From the NCBI RefSeq assembly GCF_904849725.1, contig NC_058524.1, positions 26,629,001-26,693,000 of the forward strand: a DNA stretch of 64,000 nucleotides, written 5' to 3'. How positions within the stretch are numbered: position 1 is the first letter of the stretch; every line of letters begins with the position of its first letter. Below the pieces are notes generated by a model that was given only the letters and a program-made list of their open reading frames with translations, had not been told where the DNA came from and searched no databases. The DNA is from Hordeum vulgare subsp. vulgare (taxonomy: Eukaryota > Streptophyta > Magnoliopsida > Poales > Poaceae). The translations under genes and the position numbers were made by a program. Shown piece by piece: positions 32,254 through 45,230 of this stretch.

Positions 32254-35200
32254 GATGAACTGCCAATGGATGTACGGTGACCGATGCACTTCGGAGTACA
32301 TTACGAACCGGGACTAATGCCCGAGTCACACTTAAGTTCACACAACATGGTATCCTGGACCGAGGTTAGCAACCTTATCCTTTTCATCTGTAATTGATAC
32401 AAATATATTGCATGTGTCAATGTACGGTGGTCATTTCACTATTCATGTATGATGCCAGATCGATGCACGGAAGCGATGGATGTACGGCGAATGATGTGGT
32501 TACGGATGTATCGCAGACCTGCATAAATATATCGATGTGGCTGAGGCAAACAAAGTGGATAATTTTATGCCTTGTTCATGTGTTGGTTGTCGAAACGTGA
32601 AGGAGTACTCTAGCTCGAAAACCATTCATCTCCACTTGCTTCAGAGAGGTTTCATGCCCACATATTATTGTTGGACCATGCACACAGAAGGAGGGGTTAG
32701 GATGGAAGACAATAAAGAAGAAGATGATGATGACAACTATCCTATGTTCACTGAAGAATACAGTGATACTACAATGAAAGACAATGAAGAAGAAGGAGGT
32801 GAAGAACAACTGGCATCAGATGATCCCGCTGATGGTCTTGGTCGGGTCATTTCTGATGCAAAGAGAGAATGTGATACAGAAAAGGAGAAGCTGAAGTTGG
32901 AGGCCATGCTAAAGGATCATAAAAAGTTGTTGTACCCAAATTGCAAAGATGGCAGCACAAAGCTCGGTACCACACTGGAATTGTTGAAATGGAAGGCAGA
33001 AACTGGTTTATCTGACAAGAGATTTGAGAAGTTACTAAAAATATTGAAGCCGAAGCTTCCAAAGGATAACAAATTGCCCAAGACTACGTACCAAGCAAAG
33101 AAGGCTATCTGCCCTCTTGGATTAGATGCGCAGAAGATACATGAATGCATTAATGACTGCATCATGTATTGCGGTGAGAAGTACGAGAATATGGATAAAT
33201 GCTCGGTATGCACTGCATGTCGGTACAAGATCAGACAGGATGACCCTGGTGATGTTGAGGGCGATGACGAGCCCCCAGGAAGAAGGTTCCTGCTAAGGTT
33301 ATGTGGTATGCTCCTATAATACCACGGTTGAAACGTTTGTTCAGAAACAATGAGCATGCCAAGTTGATGCGATGGCACAAAGATGAGCGTAAGAAATCCT
33401 GGAAAAAGTTGAGACACCTCGCACATGGGTCGCAGTGGAGGAAAATCGAGAGGGAGTGGTCGGACTTTGCAGATGACCCAAGGAACTTATGGCTTGGTCT
33501 AAGTACAGACGGCATGAATCCTTTTGGGGAGCAGAGCTGCAGTCACAGCACCTGGCCTGTCATTCTAAGTATCTACAACCTTCCTTCTTGGTTGTCATGA
33601 AGCGAAAGTTCATTATGATGCGAGTGCTCATCCAAGGACTGAAGCTACCCGGCAATGACATTGATGTGTACAGATACGTCTCCATCGTATCTACTTTGTC
33701 AAACTCTTTTGCCCTTGTTTTGGACTCTAATTTGCATGATTTGAATGGAACTAACCTGGACTGACGTTGTTTTCAGCAGAATTGCCTTGGTGTTATTTTT
33801 GTGCAGAAATCAAAGTTCTCAAAACGTCCTGAAAATTTACGGGGAACATTTTTGGAAAATATGAAAAATACTTGCGCAAAGATCCACCTGAGGGGGTGGG
33901 CCAGTGGGTCATAAGCCCTGCTACCGCCACCCCCTGGTGGCGGATGGCAAGCTTGTGGGGCCCACACGGCTCTGCTGCCCACAATCTCAGCTCTATAAGT
34001 TTACTTTCGTCCCAGAAAAATCAAGAGAGAAGATTTCGTCGCGTTTGCGATACGGAGGCGCCGCCACAACCTGTTCTTCATCTGGAGGGCAGATCTGGAG
34101 TCCGTTTTGGGCTACGGAGAGGGGAAATCGTCGCCATCGTCATCATCAACCTTCTTCCCTCTCCAATTCCATGAAGCTCTTCGTCGTTCGTGAGTAATCT
34201 ATTCGTAGGCTCGCTGGGCGGTGATGAGTAGGATGAGATCTATCATGTAATCGAGTTAGTTTTGATGGGGATTGATCCCTAGTATCCACTATTTTCTGAG
34301 ATTGATGTTGCTACTACTTTGCCATGCTTAATGCTTGTCACTAGGGCCCGAGTGCCATGATTTCAAATCTGAAATTATTATGTTGTCACCAATATATGTG
34401 TGTTTTAGATCCGATCTTGCAAGTTGTAGTTACCTACTATGTGTTATGATCCGGCAACCCCGGAGTGACAATAACCGGAACCACTCCGAGTGATGACCAT
34501 AGTTTGAGGAGTTCATGTGTTCACCAAGTGCTAATGCGTTGGTCCGGTTCTTTATTAAAAGGAGAACCTTAATATCCCGTAGTTTCCTTTTGGACCCCGC
34601 TGCCACAGGAGGGATGGACAATAGATGTCATGCAAGTTCTTTTCCCTAAGCACGTATGACGAGACACGGAATGCATGCCTACATCACATTGACGAATGGG
34701 AGCTAGCCACATATCTCTCCGTGTTATAACTGTTGCATGATGAATATCATCCAAACAAATCACCGACCCATTGCCTACGAGTTTGTCCTACTGTTGCTAT
34801 TACTTGTCTTGCTCTGCTGCTGTTACATGTCTTGCTCTGCTGATGTTACTTGTCTTGATCTGCTGCTACTGTTGCTACTACTTTCGCTTGCTACTGTTGC
34901 TACTTGCTACTGCTGTCACTACTGTTGTTCCTTGCCACTGCTATTACTCGTTACACTGCTGCTACCTGCTACAATCTTGATTCGCTCGACGTTGACGGGA
35001 AAAGAAAATTTCCGTCAACGGGCAACTTGGCGCCATTGAATCAGTCGTTAGGAATAGTCTGTCATCAACAGATCGTTTCTGACACCGTTGTTATCATACT
35101 ACTTTGTTGTTACTACTTTGCTTGCAGATACTAATCTTTCAGGTGTGGTTGAATCTGACACATTCAGCTGCTAATACTCGAGAGTATTCTCTCACCTCCT

Positions 35201-37457
35201 GTTTGGCGATCAACAAATTTGGGTCGAATACTCTACCCTCGAAAACTGATGCGATCCCACGCGCTGGTGGGCCATCAACAACATTCTTCCAGTTTCAATT
35301 GCCGGAGAGTGCTAGCAGCATTCTTCTGGTGCCGTTGCAGGGGAAGGTCTTCTATCACGGAATCATGTACCTAAGGCCATTAGTTGATTAACTTTTGCAG
35401 TAGTGGGCCAAACCAGGTGTACGTGTGTGGGATGAGCACAAACAACAGGAACTTGACCTACGAGCATTGTTGTTTGTAACCATCAATGGTTGGCCTGCTC
35501 TTAGTAACATTTCAAGACAGTCAAACAACGGATACAATGCATGCACGCACTGTTTAGATAAGACTAAGGGTGCATATTTGGAAAAATCTAAGAAGGTTGT
35601 CTACCTGGCGTGTCGTCAATTTCTTCCGACCAATCATCCCGTTAGAAAGAAAGGCAAGCATTTCAACGGTGAGGCAGATCACCAGAAGAAGCCTAACCTC
35701 TACTGGTGATGAGTTATTGGCTATGGTAAAGGATTTTGATCAAATAGTAATCTTTGGAAAGGGTCCTGGTGGTCAATCTATTCCGAAAGACGACGTTACC
35801 GGACACGTGCCCATGTGGAAAAAGAAATATTTATTTTGGGAGCTACCCTATTGGAAACACCTAGAGGTCCAGTCTTCAATCGACGTGATGCACGTGACGA
35901 AGAATCTTTGCGTGAACCTTCTAGGCTTCCTGGGAGTGTATGGGAAGACAAAAGATACAACAGAAGCGCGGGAGGAGCAGCAACGTATGAAAGACCCGTA
36001 CGACAAGGAGACTCATAAAGTGCGTCAATACTTAAGCAGCTACGCTCTTACGAAAGCAGAGAAGGAAATATTTTTTTGAATGCCTGAGCAGTATGAAGGT
36101 CCCCGCTGGCTTCTCGTCTAATATAAAGGGAATAATAAATATGGCAGAGAAAAAATTCCAAAACCTGAAGTCTCATGATTGCCACTTGATTATGACGCAG
36201 TTGCTTCCCGTTGCATTGAGGGGGCTTCTACCGGAAAATGTTCGATTACCCATTGTGAAGCTATGTGCATTCCTCAATGCAATATCTCAGAAGCTAATCG
36301 ATCGAGAACGTCTGGAAAGGCTACAGAAGGATGTGGTCAAATGTCTTGTCAGTTTTGAGTTGGTGTTCCCCCGTCCTTCTTCAGTATTATGACGCATCTC
36401 CTGGTTCACTTAGTCGACGAGATCTCCATCCTCGGTCCTGAATTTCTACACAATATGTTCCCCTTCGAGAGGTTCATGGGAGTCTTAAAGAAATATTTTC
36501 ATAATCGTGTTAGGCCAGAAGGAAGCATCTCCAAGGGCTATGGAACAGAGGAGGTCATTGGGTTCTGTGTAGACTTTCTTCCTGACCTTAAGACGATTGG
36601 TGTTCCTGAATCGCGGCATGAGGGGAGATTGAGTGGAAAAGGCACACTAGGAAACAAAGCAGTGATATGTAGGGACGGGCATTCTTTCACTGAAGAACAC
36701 TACACAGTTCTAAAAAGTTCCACCTTCGTGGCTTCGTATTTCGAGGAGCACAAGAAATTTGTATGCTCCGAGTTCCCGGGGAAGGCAATCTCCTGAATTG
36801 AATAAAAACACATGGATACTTTCGGCAGTTGGTTGCGAGCATGTCTCATGAATGACAACACTGTTGGAGATCAACTCTACTTGTTGGCCGTGTCACCTTC
36901 TTCGACTGTATTACGTTTCCAAGGGTACGAGATAAATGGAAATACATTTTACACGACCGCCCAAGATAAAAAGAGCACCAACCAAAACAGTGGTGTACGC
37001 TATGATGCGACAGACGAGAATGGGAAAAAGGACACATACTATGGTTACGTAGAGAAGATATGGGAACTTGACTACGGACCTACTTTTAAGGTCCCTTTGT
37101 TTCGGTGTAGTTGGGTGAACATGAATGGAAAAGGGATAATGGTAGACCAATTGTACGGAATGACAACAGTTGATCTCAAGAATCTTGGTTACAGAGACGA
37201 GCCATTCGTCCTAGCCAATGATGTGGCTCAGGTTTTCTACGTGAAAGACATGTCCTCCAGACCAAAAAAAAAAAAAGCAAATGAATACATCGGACAATGT
37301 GCCAAAGCGTCACATAGTTCTTTCTGGGAAAAGAAACATCGTGGGGATCGAGGACAAGACAGACATGTCAGCAGATTATAATAAGTTTGATAAAATTCCG
37401 CCCTTCATAGTGAGAATTGATCCAAGCATCCCGTTAAATAATGAAGATGCTCCATGA
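32254..37457 (+). pseudogene. CACTA-2 TNP2-type transposase (interrupted and decayed)
   Basis: Homologous over its length to the CACTA-1 TNP2. The N-terminal zinc-binding-like part (NFMPCSCVGCRN) is near 32565. The core GLSTDGMNPFGEQS is near 33500 and the TNP2 signature IDVMHVTKNLCVN near 35880. MTHLLVHLVDEI…FLHNMFPFERFMG (DUF4218-like) lies at 36390-36480, and WELDYGPTF…ANDVAQVFYVKD (DUF4216-like) at 37060-37250. The first exon near 32254 is scrambled. Frameshifts lie near 33270, 33595, 35700, 36075, 36370 and 37270. Stops include those near 35388 and 35401. A 1.7-kb LTR remnant splits it at 33672. It is more damaged than the CACTA-1 copy. Confidence 0.92.
33672..35365 (+). mobile_element. 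Gypsy-like LTR remnant inserted in TNP2
   Basis: The inserted 1694 bases are flanked by TGTAC (33667-33671) and TGTAC (35366-35370), and the interrupted TNP2 sequence GATGTGTAC/CTAAGG resumes exactly. The left part starts GATACGTCTCCATCGTATCT, which I recall as a cereal Gypsy LTR start, although the expected initial T reads A. An LTR-like end GGGCCATCA is at about 35276. About 50 bases later TCTGGTGCCGTTGCAGGGG resembles a primer binding site. Only about 20 bases follow before the border, so the rest of the element is deleted. The CTG/TTG-rich stretch at 34785-34975 belongs to the LTR. Confidence 0.72.
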
Positions 37458-37564
37458 TTACGGGCAAAGCGATCATAGGCAAGGGATCGAAATATAAATC
37501 TATGTAATGTATTAAATTTGATGTGATGTGTACTAATGTATTAAACTTTATGTGATGTGTACTA

Positions 37565-38270
37565 ATGATACTTTGTGATGTGCCTTTGAATAGTGCATTT
37601 TGAACACACAAAAAGTATGGAGTTCAAATAATTTCAAAAAAAATGAAATCCTTTTGTAACAGATGAGTTCTCGTTCGAAACCATGATACTTCTTGAGAGA
37701 TTGTCCGTTTTGTACACGAAGTGCATCCAGTTTTTGTTGTAACCCTCTCAAATTTTTAGCACATGCTATGTGGGTGAAATGATGATACCATGCCAACTTT
37801 CAACATTTTCAGAGTTCATTTGTAGTGCTTTTCAATTTCATGGTCAACTAGCTTAAAAAAATAAGTAAATGCACGAAAAATATCAAATTAAGTCAGAAAT
37901 TGTTGAAAATTTGTGATGTGACTTTGAATGGTGCATTTTAAACATACAAAAAGTATGGAGTTCAAATAAGTTTGAAAAAATGAAATCCCTTTATAACAGA
38001 TGAGTTCTCGTTCGAAACCCTGATACTTTGAGAGAGATTGTCCGTTTTGAACACGAAGTGCATCCAGCTTTTTTCGTAACCCTCTCAAATTTTTAGCACG
38101 TGCTATGTGTGTGAAATGATGATATAGGGAAACTTTCAACATTTTCAAAGCTCATTTGTAGTGCTTTTCAATTTCAGGGTCAACTAGCTCAAAAAAATAA
38201 GTAAATGCATGAAAAATACCAAATGAAGTCAGAAATAAGTAAATGCACGAAAAATATCAAATGAAGTCAC
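37565..38270. repeat. Two units of the ~338-bp repeat in CACTA-2
   Basis: Same family as the ten-unit array in CACTA-1: unit starts ATGAAATC…TTTGTAAC at about 37642 and 37980. Both elements place it between TNP2 and ORF-X, so it is an ancestral part of the element that has expanded in CACTA-1. Confidence 0.93.
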
Positions 38271-38349
38271 GGTCTTATATTTTGGAACGGGGCAGTACAA
38301 GTTTAGAAAAGTTTATTAAATAGTAGGAATTTAAATAGTAGGACATACG

Positions 38350-38756
38350 ATGCCCGGCCCGCATCTCGTCATCGACTCGGTGGCGACCACCTGCTTGATA
38401 GGTGCCAGCATGTGCGGGACTGGGCTCCGCCGGGCTGGCATTGGGAGGAGTTACCTTCCGGGGCGCGCAGCTTGGTGAGGACCTAGGCTCCCATCATCGA
38501 CCCGCAGCTTCTTTGGTGGCGGTCGCGGGGGCCACTTTCGGTGCCTAGGTTGTTGGCCCCCGAGGAGGACGTACGTCGCCGTGTGAGGGAGGAGGACCAG
38601 CACGTTCGTCGCTATATGGAGGCGTTGGATGCCAGGTTCTCCAGTACCTGGCAGGTACTTTAGGGATCTCACCCGAGCTATGATCGGGTGATGGTCCCTG
38701 CTCTTTGGGTGTCCACCGCCCGCGCCTCAGTACAACGACGGCTCTTTGTTGGTTGA
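38350..38756 (+). pseudogene. ORF-X of CACTA-2 (frameshift and stops)
   Basis: Aligns with 12831-13232 of CACTA-1 from ATG to stop. A one-base deletion near 38367 shifts the frame. In the corrected frame stops occur at about 38484 (TAG) and 38657 (TAG), where CACTA-1 has sense codons. Conversely, TGG here replaces the CACTA-1 stop. Shared stretches include RDWAPPGW, WWRSRGP and VMVPALWVSTAR. Function unknown. The lesions differ between the two copies, so they arose independently after the copies separated. Confidence 0.62.
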
Positions 38757-41700
38757 TCAGTTATATATTATTCGATGTATTACTGTATTCGAAAGATGTA
38801 TTATTTATGTATTTCAGATTATATATTCGAGAAATATTAAGTGGATTATTCGATAATGCATTAATTAAGTGTATTATTCGATGATGTTTAATTAATTTGT
38901 AGGTACTATGGGTCCAATACACGGCAGAGACGAATATGAGGAAGACATGATGCATGGTGTCATCCGCGGGGATGATATTTTAGTTCGCGATGTCAATGTC
39001 ACCAATCAGTTTCTGAATGAGTATGGCGAGGAAGATGAGTCTCTCAACACACGAGGTAGAAGCTCCGGTAAGGTAGACGCCCACACCTCGGGCGAGGGAG
39101 GAATCGGCGGCTCCAATATGGAAGAAGCCGACGAGGGAGAAGCTGACCGCTCCCGTGAGGTGCATATATATATTAATAAATTAATCCTCTATTGTCTATA
39201 TACATATATTAGCGCTCTTTCTTTTAGCCTTCCAGATCGAGCAAATCTTCAGTACGGACGAAACGAGGCCCAACCAAGATATTGGATGATGGTGAGAGAT
39301 ACAGGATGGAAACAGTCTCAAATGTCGGGCAACCAATTGCTCCCACGGATGTAAAGCAGAAGTTTGTGAAGGCATGCGGAGTTGTTGTTAGGGACCACAT
39401 CCCTATCACTCGAGAATGGATTAAGCCAAAGGAGGAAGGAGTCTCATATGTCGGTACAACAACCAAAGAAAACCTTTGGAGAAAGCTCATGCTTCATTTC
39501 ACCCTGCCGGCACCAAAGGTGGATCCAGATGAGGAGGAGCCAAATGAGGAGGAAATGAAGAGGCGAAAAGAGGCCCTAGAGAAAAAGTCAAGGAGTGGGT
39601 TCTTCAGAAGATGGCCAATCTATTCACGGGCTGGAAAAAAAGATTGCACCAGGATTTTATCTTGAAAGATAAGACTCCAGATTTCGATCGCGGCTATGAG
39701 AAGATTAAAGACTACTGGGCCGAATTTGTGGCATATAAGAAATCGGAGGACGCCTTGAAAAAGTCTGCAGCAAATAGGATGAAAGCAGGTAAGAAAAAGT
39801 ACCATCATATTATGGGGCCTGGTGGCTACGGCGGTAAGATGGCTAAGTGGAAAGCACTTGAGGCATCATTTCTGGAAAAAAAATATCACTCTAGAGCCCT
39901 TAAGATGGCTCGAACGGGGAAGAAACTAGTTTTACGGGCATGGGGGCTTGTTGGACGAAGAAGGGAAGGCAATATATAACCAAAGTCACAAAGATAATCC
40001 CCTACCCATCTAGGATATTAGACGTGCAGTACAGGATGTTGAAGAGGGACGTTTCTTACCCGATAGAGAGAACGACGAGCTCACAATTGCCCTTGGGAAT
40101 AAGGAACACAAAGGGCGAGCACGAGGCTTACGAGGCTCCCCGCCGTGGATGCTTGCGTTCTCCGAGGAAAGGAAGAGATTTCCCCATAGAAGCCATAAGA
40201 GAAGAAAGGAAAAGGAGGCACGTGATAAAGTGGTTGAGGCAGACCGGCTGCATAATCTAGAAGAAGAAGTAAAGTGGCTGCAGCAGGATCAAATCGACAA
40301 ACAACAAGGTAGCGGTCAATCTCATGATAGAAGTTGCATCGAATCGGAAAAGCAGTGTCGCTTCCACGCAGCTTCAGGATGATAGTGATGACGCACTGAC
40401 GACGGATCCTCCTCGTCGCTACCAAGTGGATGATATCACAGAGACCACACCTTGTGAGATAAAGGTGAAAGTTGTTAACTTAAGGTTGATGGTGGCGGTC
40501 GGCATGACCATACCAATTGGACATAATACAACTTGGCATTGCTCTCCAGTTCCAGAAGGGTACGCTCTCGTCGTGGTGGATGAAGTGATGAAAAATTATG
40601 AGGAGCCCAAGCTCGACCACCGTGCAGGTGAAGATAGGGATTTGACTCAACTTGGAGAAGTCAAGAAACAAACCGTTGTATGGCCAAAGAAGGACATCTT
40701 GCTTTCAAATTGGACGCCAAGGCTACCGACTCCTCATAGCAGCAATCCTTCTTTGCCTCCACCTCACCAGTCTCCAGCGCAACCGTCGTCTTCGTCGCCT
40801 CACCAGTCTTCAGCGCAGCCGTCTCCACCGCCGCATCAGCCAGCTCCACCACCCAGTCAGTTGTCTCCACCGCCCCGTCAGCCATCTCCGTCCACTGAGG
40901 ATCAGAGCAAAATGCGGAAATGTACCACCGCTAATAGTGGTGGCAGAAAGTTCCGATCACCGAAACTTAAGTTGTCGCACCTTCCAAAAGTACCTCATAA
41001 GGATATGGAGAAGAGACCTTGCGACTATACTAGAGAGGACAATATTAAGAGGGCAGACGCCCAGCATCAACAGTGGAAGGCTGAAGTAGCTCACAAGAAG
41101 AAGCCGAAAGAGCCAGAGTTCCCGAACACCCCAGAGGAACACGTCGCGTGCGTCAAAATGCTGAAAAACCTTGCAGATCCCCCGCCACCATTGCCAGTAG
41201 ACTATGAACGCTCTATTCTCAAGTCGACTCAGGCAAAAAAGCAGCGGTTGATGAGTAGTACGTCCAGCGGGAAATCAGTTGCCCAGCTCGGACAACAAAA
41301 AAACCAATCGTGCCCCCCGCTCAAAGTGTATTCCGATACAAAGGTGTGCTTGAGCAGAGCTGTAGTCGAGCAGCCGAATGATGAAACAGCTACTATCGAT
41401 CCGGAATTCGTTGCAATATACGGAGAAGCAGCCAAGGCTAAAGGCATGTCTATTTCAGAGTACTTAGTGTTGGGGAACGTCGCATGGGAAACAAAAAATT
41501 TCCTACGTGCACGAAGACCTATCATGGTGATGTCCATCTACGAGAGGGGATTTCCGATCTACGTACCCTTGTAGATCGCACAGCAGAAGCATTAAGAAAC
41601 GTGGTTGATGTAGTGGAACGTCCTCACGTCCCTCGATCCGCCCCACGAACGGTCCCATGAACCGTCCCGTGATCTGTCCCACGATCTAGTGCCGAATGGA

Positions 41701-43459
41701 CGGCACCTCCGCGTTCAGCACACGTACAACTCGACAATGATCTCGGCCTTCTTGATCCAGCAAGAGAGACGGAGAGGTAGATGAGTTCTCCAGCAGCGTG
41801 ACGGTGATCTGGAGGTTGGTGGTGATCTAATCTCAGCATGGCTCCGCCCGAGCTCCGCAGAAACGCGATCTAGAGGTAAAACCGTGGAGGTATGTGGTCG
41901 GGCTGCCGTGGCAAAAGTTGTCTCAAATCAGCCCTAATAGCTCCATATATATAGGAGGAGGGGAGGAGAGGCTTGCCTTAAGGCTCAAGGAGCCCCAAGG
42001 GCCGCGCACCAAGGACGAGGAGGAGTCCACCTCCAATCCTAGTCCAACTAGGATTGGAAGGTGGAGTCCTTCCCTTCCTTCCCACCCTTTTTTTCTTTTC
42101 TCTTTGATTTTCTATCTATGGTGCATAGGGCCTTCTTGGGCTGTCCCACCAGCCCACCATGGGCTGGTGCGCCACCCTCAAGGCCTATCGGCTTCCCCGG
42201 GGTGGGCTGCCCCCCCGGTGAACATCCGGAACCCATTCGTCATTCCCGGTACATTCCCGGTAACTCCGAAAACCTTCCGGTAATCAAATGAGGCCATCCT
42301 ATATATCAACCTTCGTTTCCGGACCATTTCGGAAACCCTCGTGACATCCGTGATCTCATCCGGGACTCCGAACAATATTCGGTAACCAACCATATAACTC
42401 AAATCCGCATAAAACAACGTTGAACCTTAAGTGTGCAGACCCTGCGGGTTCGAGAACTATGTAGACATGACCCGAGTGACTCCTCGGTCAATATCCAATA
42501 GCGGGACCTAGATGCCCATATTGGATCCTACATATTCTACGAAGATCTTATCGTTTGAACCTCAGTTCCAAGGATTCATATAATCCCGTATGTCATTCCC
42601 TTTGCCCTTCGGTATGTTACTTGCCCGAGATTCGATCGTCACTATCCGCATACCTATTTCAATCTCGTTTACTGGCAAGTCTCTTTACTCGTTCCGTAAT
42701 ACAAGATCCCGCAACTTACACTAAGTTACATTGCTTGCAAGGCTTGTGTGTGATGTTGTATTACCGAGTGGGCCCCGAGATACCTCTCCGTCACGCGGAG
42801 TAACAAATCCCAGTCTCGATCCATACTAACTCAACGAACACCTTCGGAGATACATGTAGAGTATCTTTATAGTCACCCAGTTACATTGCGACGTTTGATA
42901 CACACAAAGCATTCCTCCGGTGTCAGTGAGTTATATGATCTCATGGTCATAGGAACAAATACTTGACACGCAGAAAACAGTAGCAACAAAATGACACGAT
43001 CAACATGCTACGTCTATTAGTTTGGGTCTAGTCCATCACGTGATTCTCCTAATGATTGTTGGGGAACGTCGCATAGGAAACAAAAAATTTCCTACGCGCA
43101 CGAAGACCTATCATGGTGATATCCATCTACGAGAGGGGATGTGTGATCTACGTACCCTTGTAGACCGTACAGCAGAAGCGTTAGTGAACGCGGTTGATGT
43201 AGTGGAACGTCCTCACGTCCCTCGATCCGCCCCGCGAACCGTCCCGCGATCAGTCCCACGATCTAGTGCCGAACGGACGGCACCTCCGCGTTCAGAACAC
43301 GTACAACTCGACGATGATCTCGGCCTTCTTGATCGAGCAAGACAGACGGAGAGGTAGAAGAGTTCTCCGGCAGAGTGACGGCACTCCGGAGCTTGGTGAT
43401 GATCTTATCTCGGCAGGGCTCTGCCCGAGCTCCGCAGAAACGCGATCTAGAGGTAAAAC

Positions 43460-45217
43460 TGTTGGAATTATGCCCTAGAGGCAATAATAAATATAGTTAT
43501 TATTATAATTCCTGTATCAAGATAATAGTTTATTATCCATGCTATAATTGTATTGAATGAAGACTCATTTACATGTGTGGATACATAGACAAAACACCGT
43601 CCCTAGCATGCCTCTAGTTGGCTAGCCAGTTGATCGATGATAGTCAGAGTCTTCTGATTATGAACAAGGTGTTGTTGCTTGATAACTGGATCACGTCATT
43701 GGGAGAATCACGTGATGGACTAGACCCAAACTAATAGACGTAGCATGTTGATCGTGTCATTTTGTTGCTACTGTTTTCTGCGTGTCAAGTATTTATTCCT
43801 ATGACCATGAGATCATATAACTCACTGACACCGGAGGAATGCTTTGTGTGTATCAAACGTCGCAACGTAACTGGGTGACTATAAAGATGCTCTACAGGTA
43901 TCTCCGAAGGTGTTGGTTGAGTTAGTATGGATCAAGACTGGGATTTGTCACTCCGTGTGACGGAGAGGTATCTCGGGGCCCACTCGGTAATACAACATCA
44001 CACATAAGCCTTGCAAGCAATGTAACTTAGTGTAAGTTGCGGGATCTTGTATTACGGAACGAGTAAAGAGACTTGCCGGTAAACGAGATTGAAATAGGTA
44101 TGCGGATACTGACGATCGAATCTCGGGCAAGTAACATACCGAAGGACAAAGGGAATGACATACGGGATTATACGAATCCTTGGCACTGAGGTTCAAAGGA
44201 TAAGATCTTCGTAGAATATGTAGGATCCAATATGGGCATCCAGGTCCCGCTATTGGATATTGACCGAGGAGTCTCTCGGGTCATGTCTACATAGTTCTCG
44301 AACCCGCAGGGTCTGCACACTTAAAGTTTTGACGTTGTTTTATGCGTATTTGAGTTATATGGTTGGTTACCGAATGTTGTTCGGAGTCCCGGATGAGATC
44401 ACGGACGTCACGAGGGTTTCCGGAATGGTCCGGAAACGAAGATTGATATATAGGATGACCTCATTTGATTACCGGAAGGTTTTCGGAGTTACCGGGAATG
44501 TACCGGGAATGACGAATGGGTTCCGGGAGTTCACCGGGGGGGGCAACCCACAAGTGCCCTATGCGCCAAGGAGAAGAAAATCAAGAGAGAAAGAAAAAAA
44601 AAGGAGGAGGTGGGAAGGAAGGGGGACTCCCTCCCACCAAACCTAGTCCAACTCGGTTTGGGGGGGGGAGAGTCCTCCCCCTTGGACTCGGCCGACCCCC
44701 TTGGGGCTCCTTGAGCCCCAAGGCAAGGCCCCCTCCCTCCCACCTATATATACGGAGGTTTTAGGGCTGATTTGAGACGACTTTTCCACGGCAGCCCGAC
44801 CACATACCTCCACGGTTTTTCCTCTAGATCGCATTTCTGCGGAGCTCGGGCGAAGCCCTGCTGAGACAAGGTCATCACCAACCTCCGGAGCGCCGTCACG
44901 CTGCCGGAGAACTCTTCTACCTCTCCGTCTCTCTTGCTGGATCAAGAAGGCCGAGATCATCGTCAAGCTGTACGTGTGCTGAACGCGGAGGTGCCGTCCG
45001 TTCGGTACTAGATCGTGGGACTGATCGCGGGACTGTTCGCGGGGCGGATCGAGGGACGTGAGGACGTTCCACTACATCAACCGCGTTCTCTAACGCTTCT
45101 GCTGTACGGTCTACAAGGGTACGTAGATCACTCATCCTCTCTCGTAGATGGACATCACCATGATAGGTCTTCGTGCGCGTAGGAAAATTTTTGTTTCCCA
45201 TGCGACGTTCCCCAACA
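43460..45217 (+). repeat. 5' LTR of the inner Angela element
   Basis: 1758 bases, TG…CA. It contains a CCTATATATACGGAGG TATA-type region at about 44742, downstream of which transcription would begin. It lacks a ~70-base segment near 44540 that the 3' LTR retains. Confidence 0.95.
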
Positions 45218-45218
45218 G

Positions 45219-45230
45219 TGGTATCAGAGC
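45219..45230 (+). other. Primer binding site of the inner Angela element
   Basis: TGGTATCAGAGC, complementary to the 3' end of initiator-methionine tRNA, one base after the LTR. This is the standard minus-strand primer site of plant Copia elements. Confidence 0.95.
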
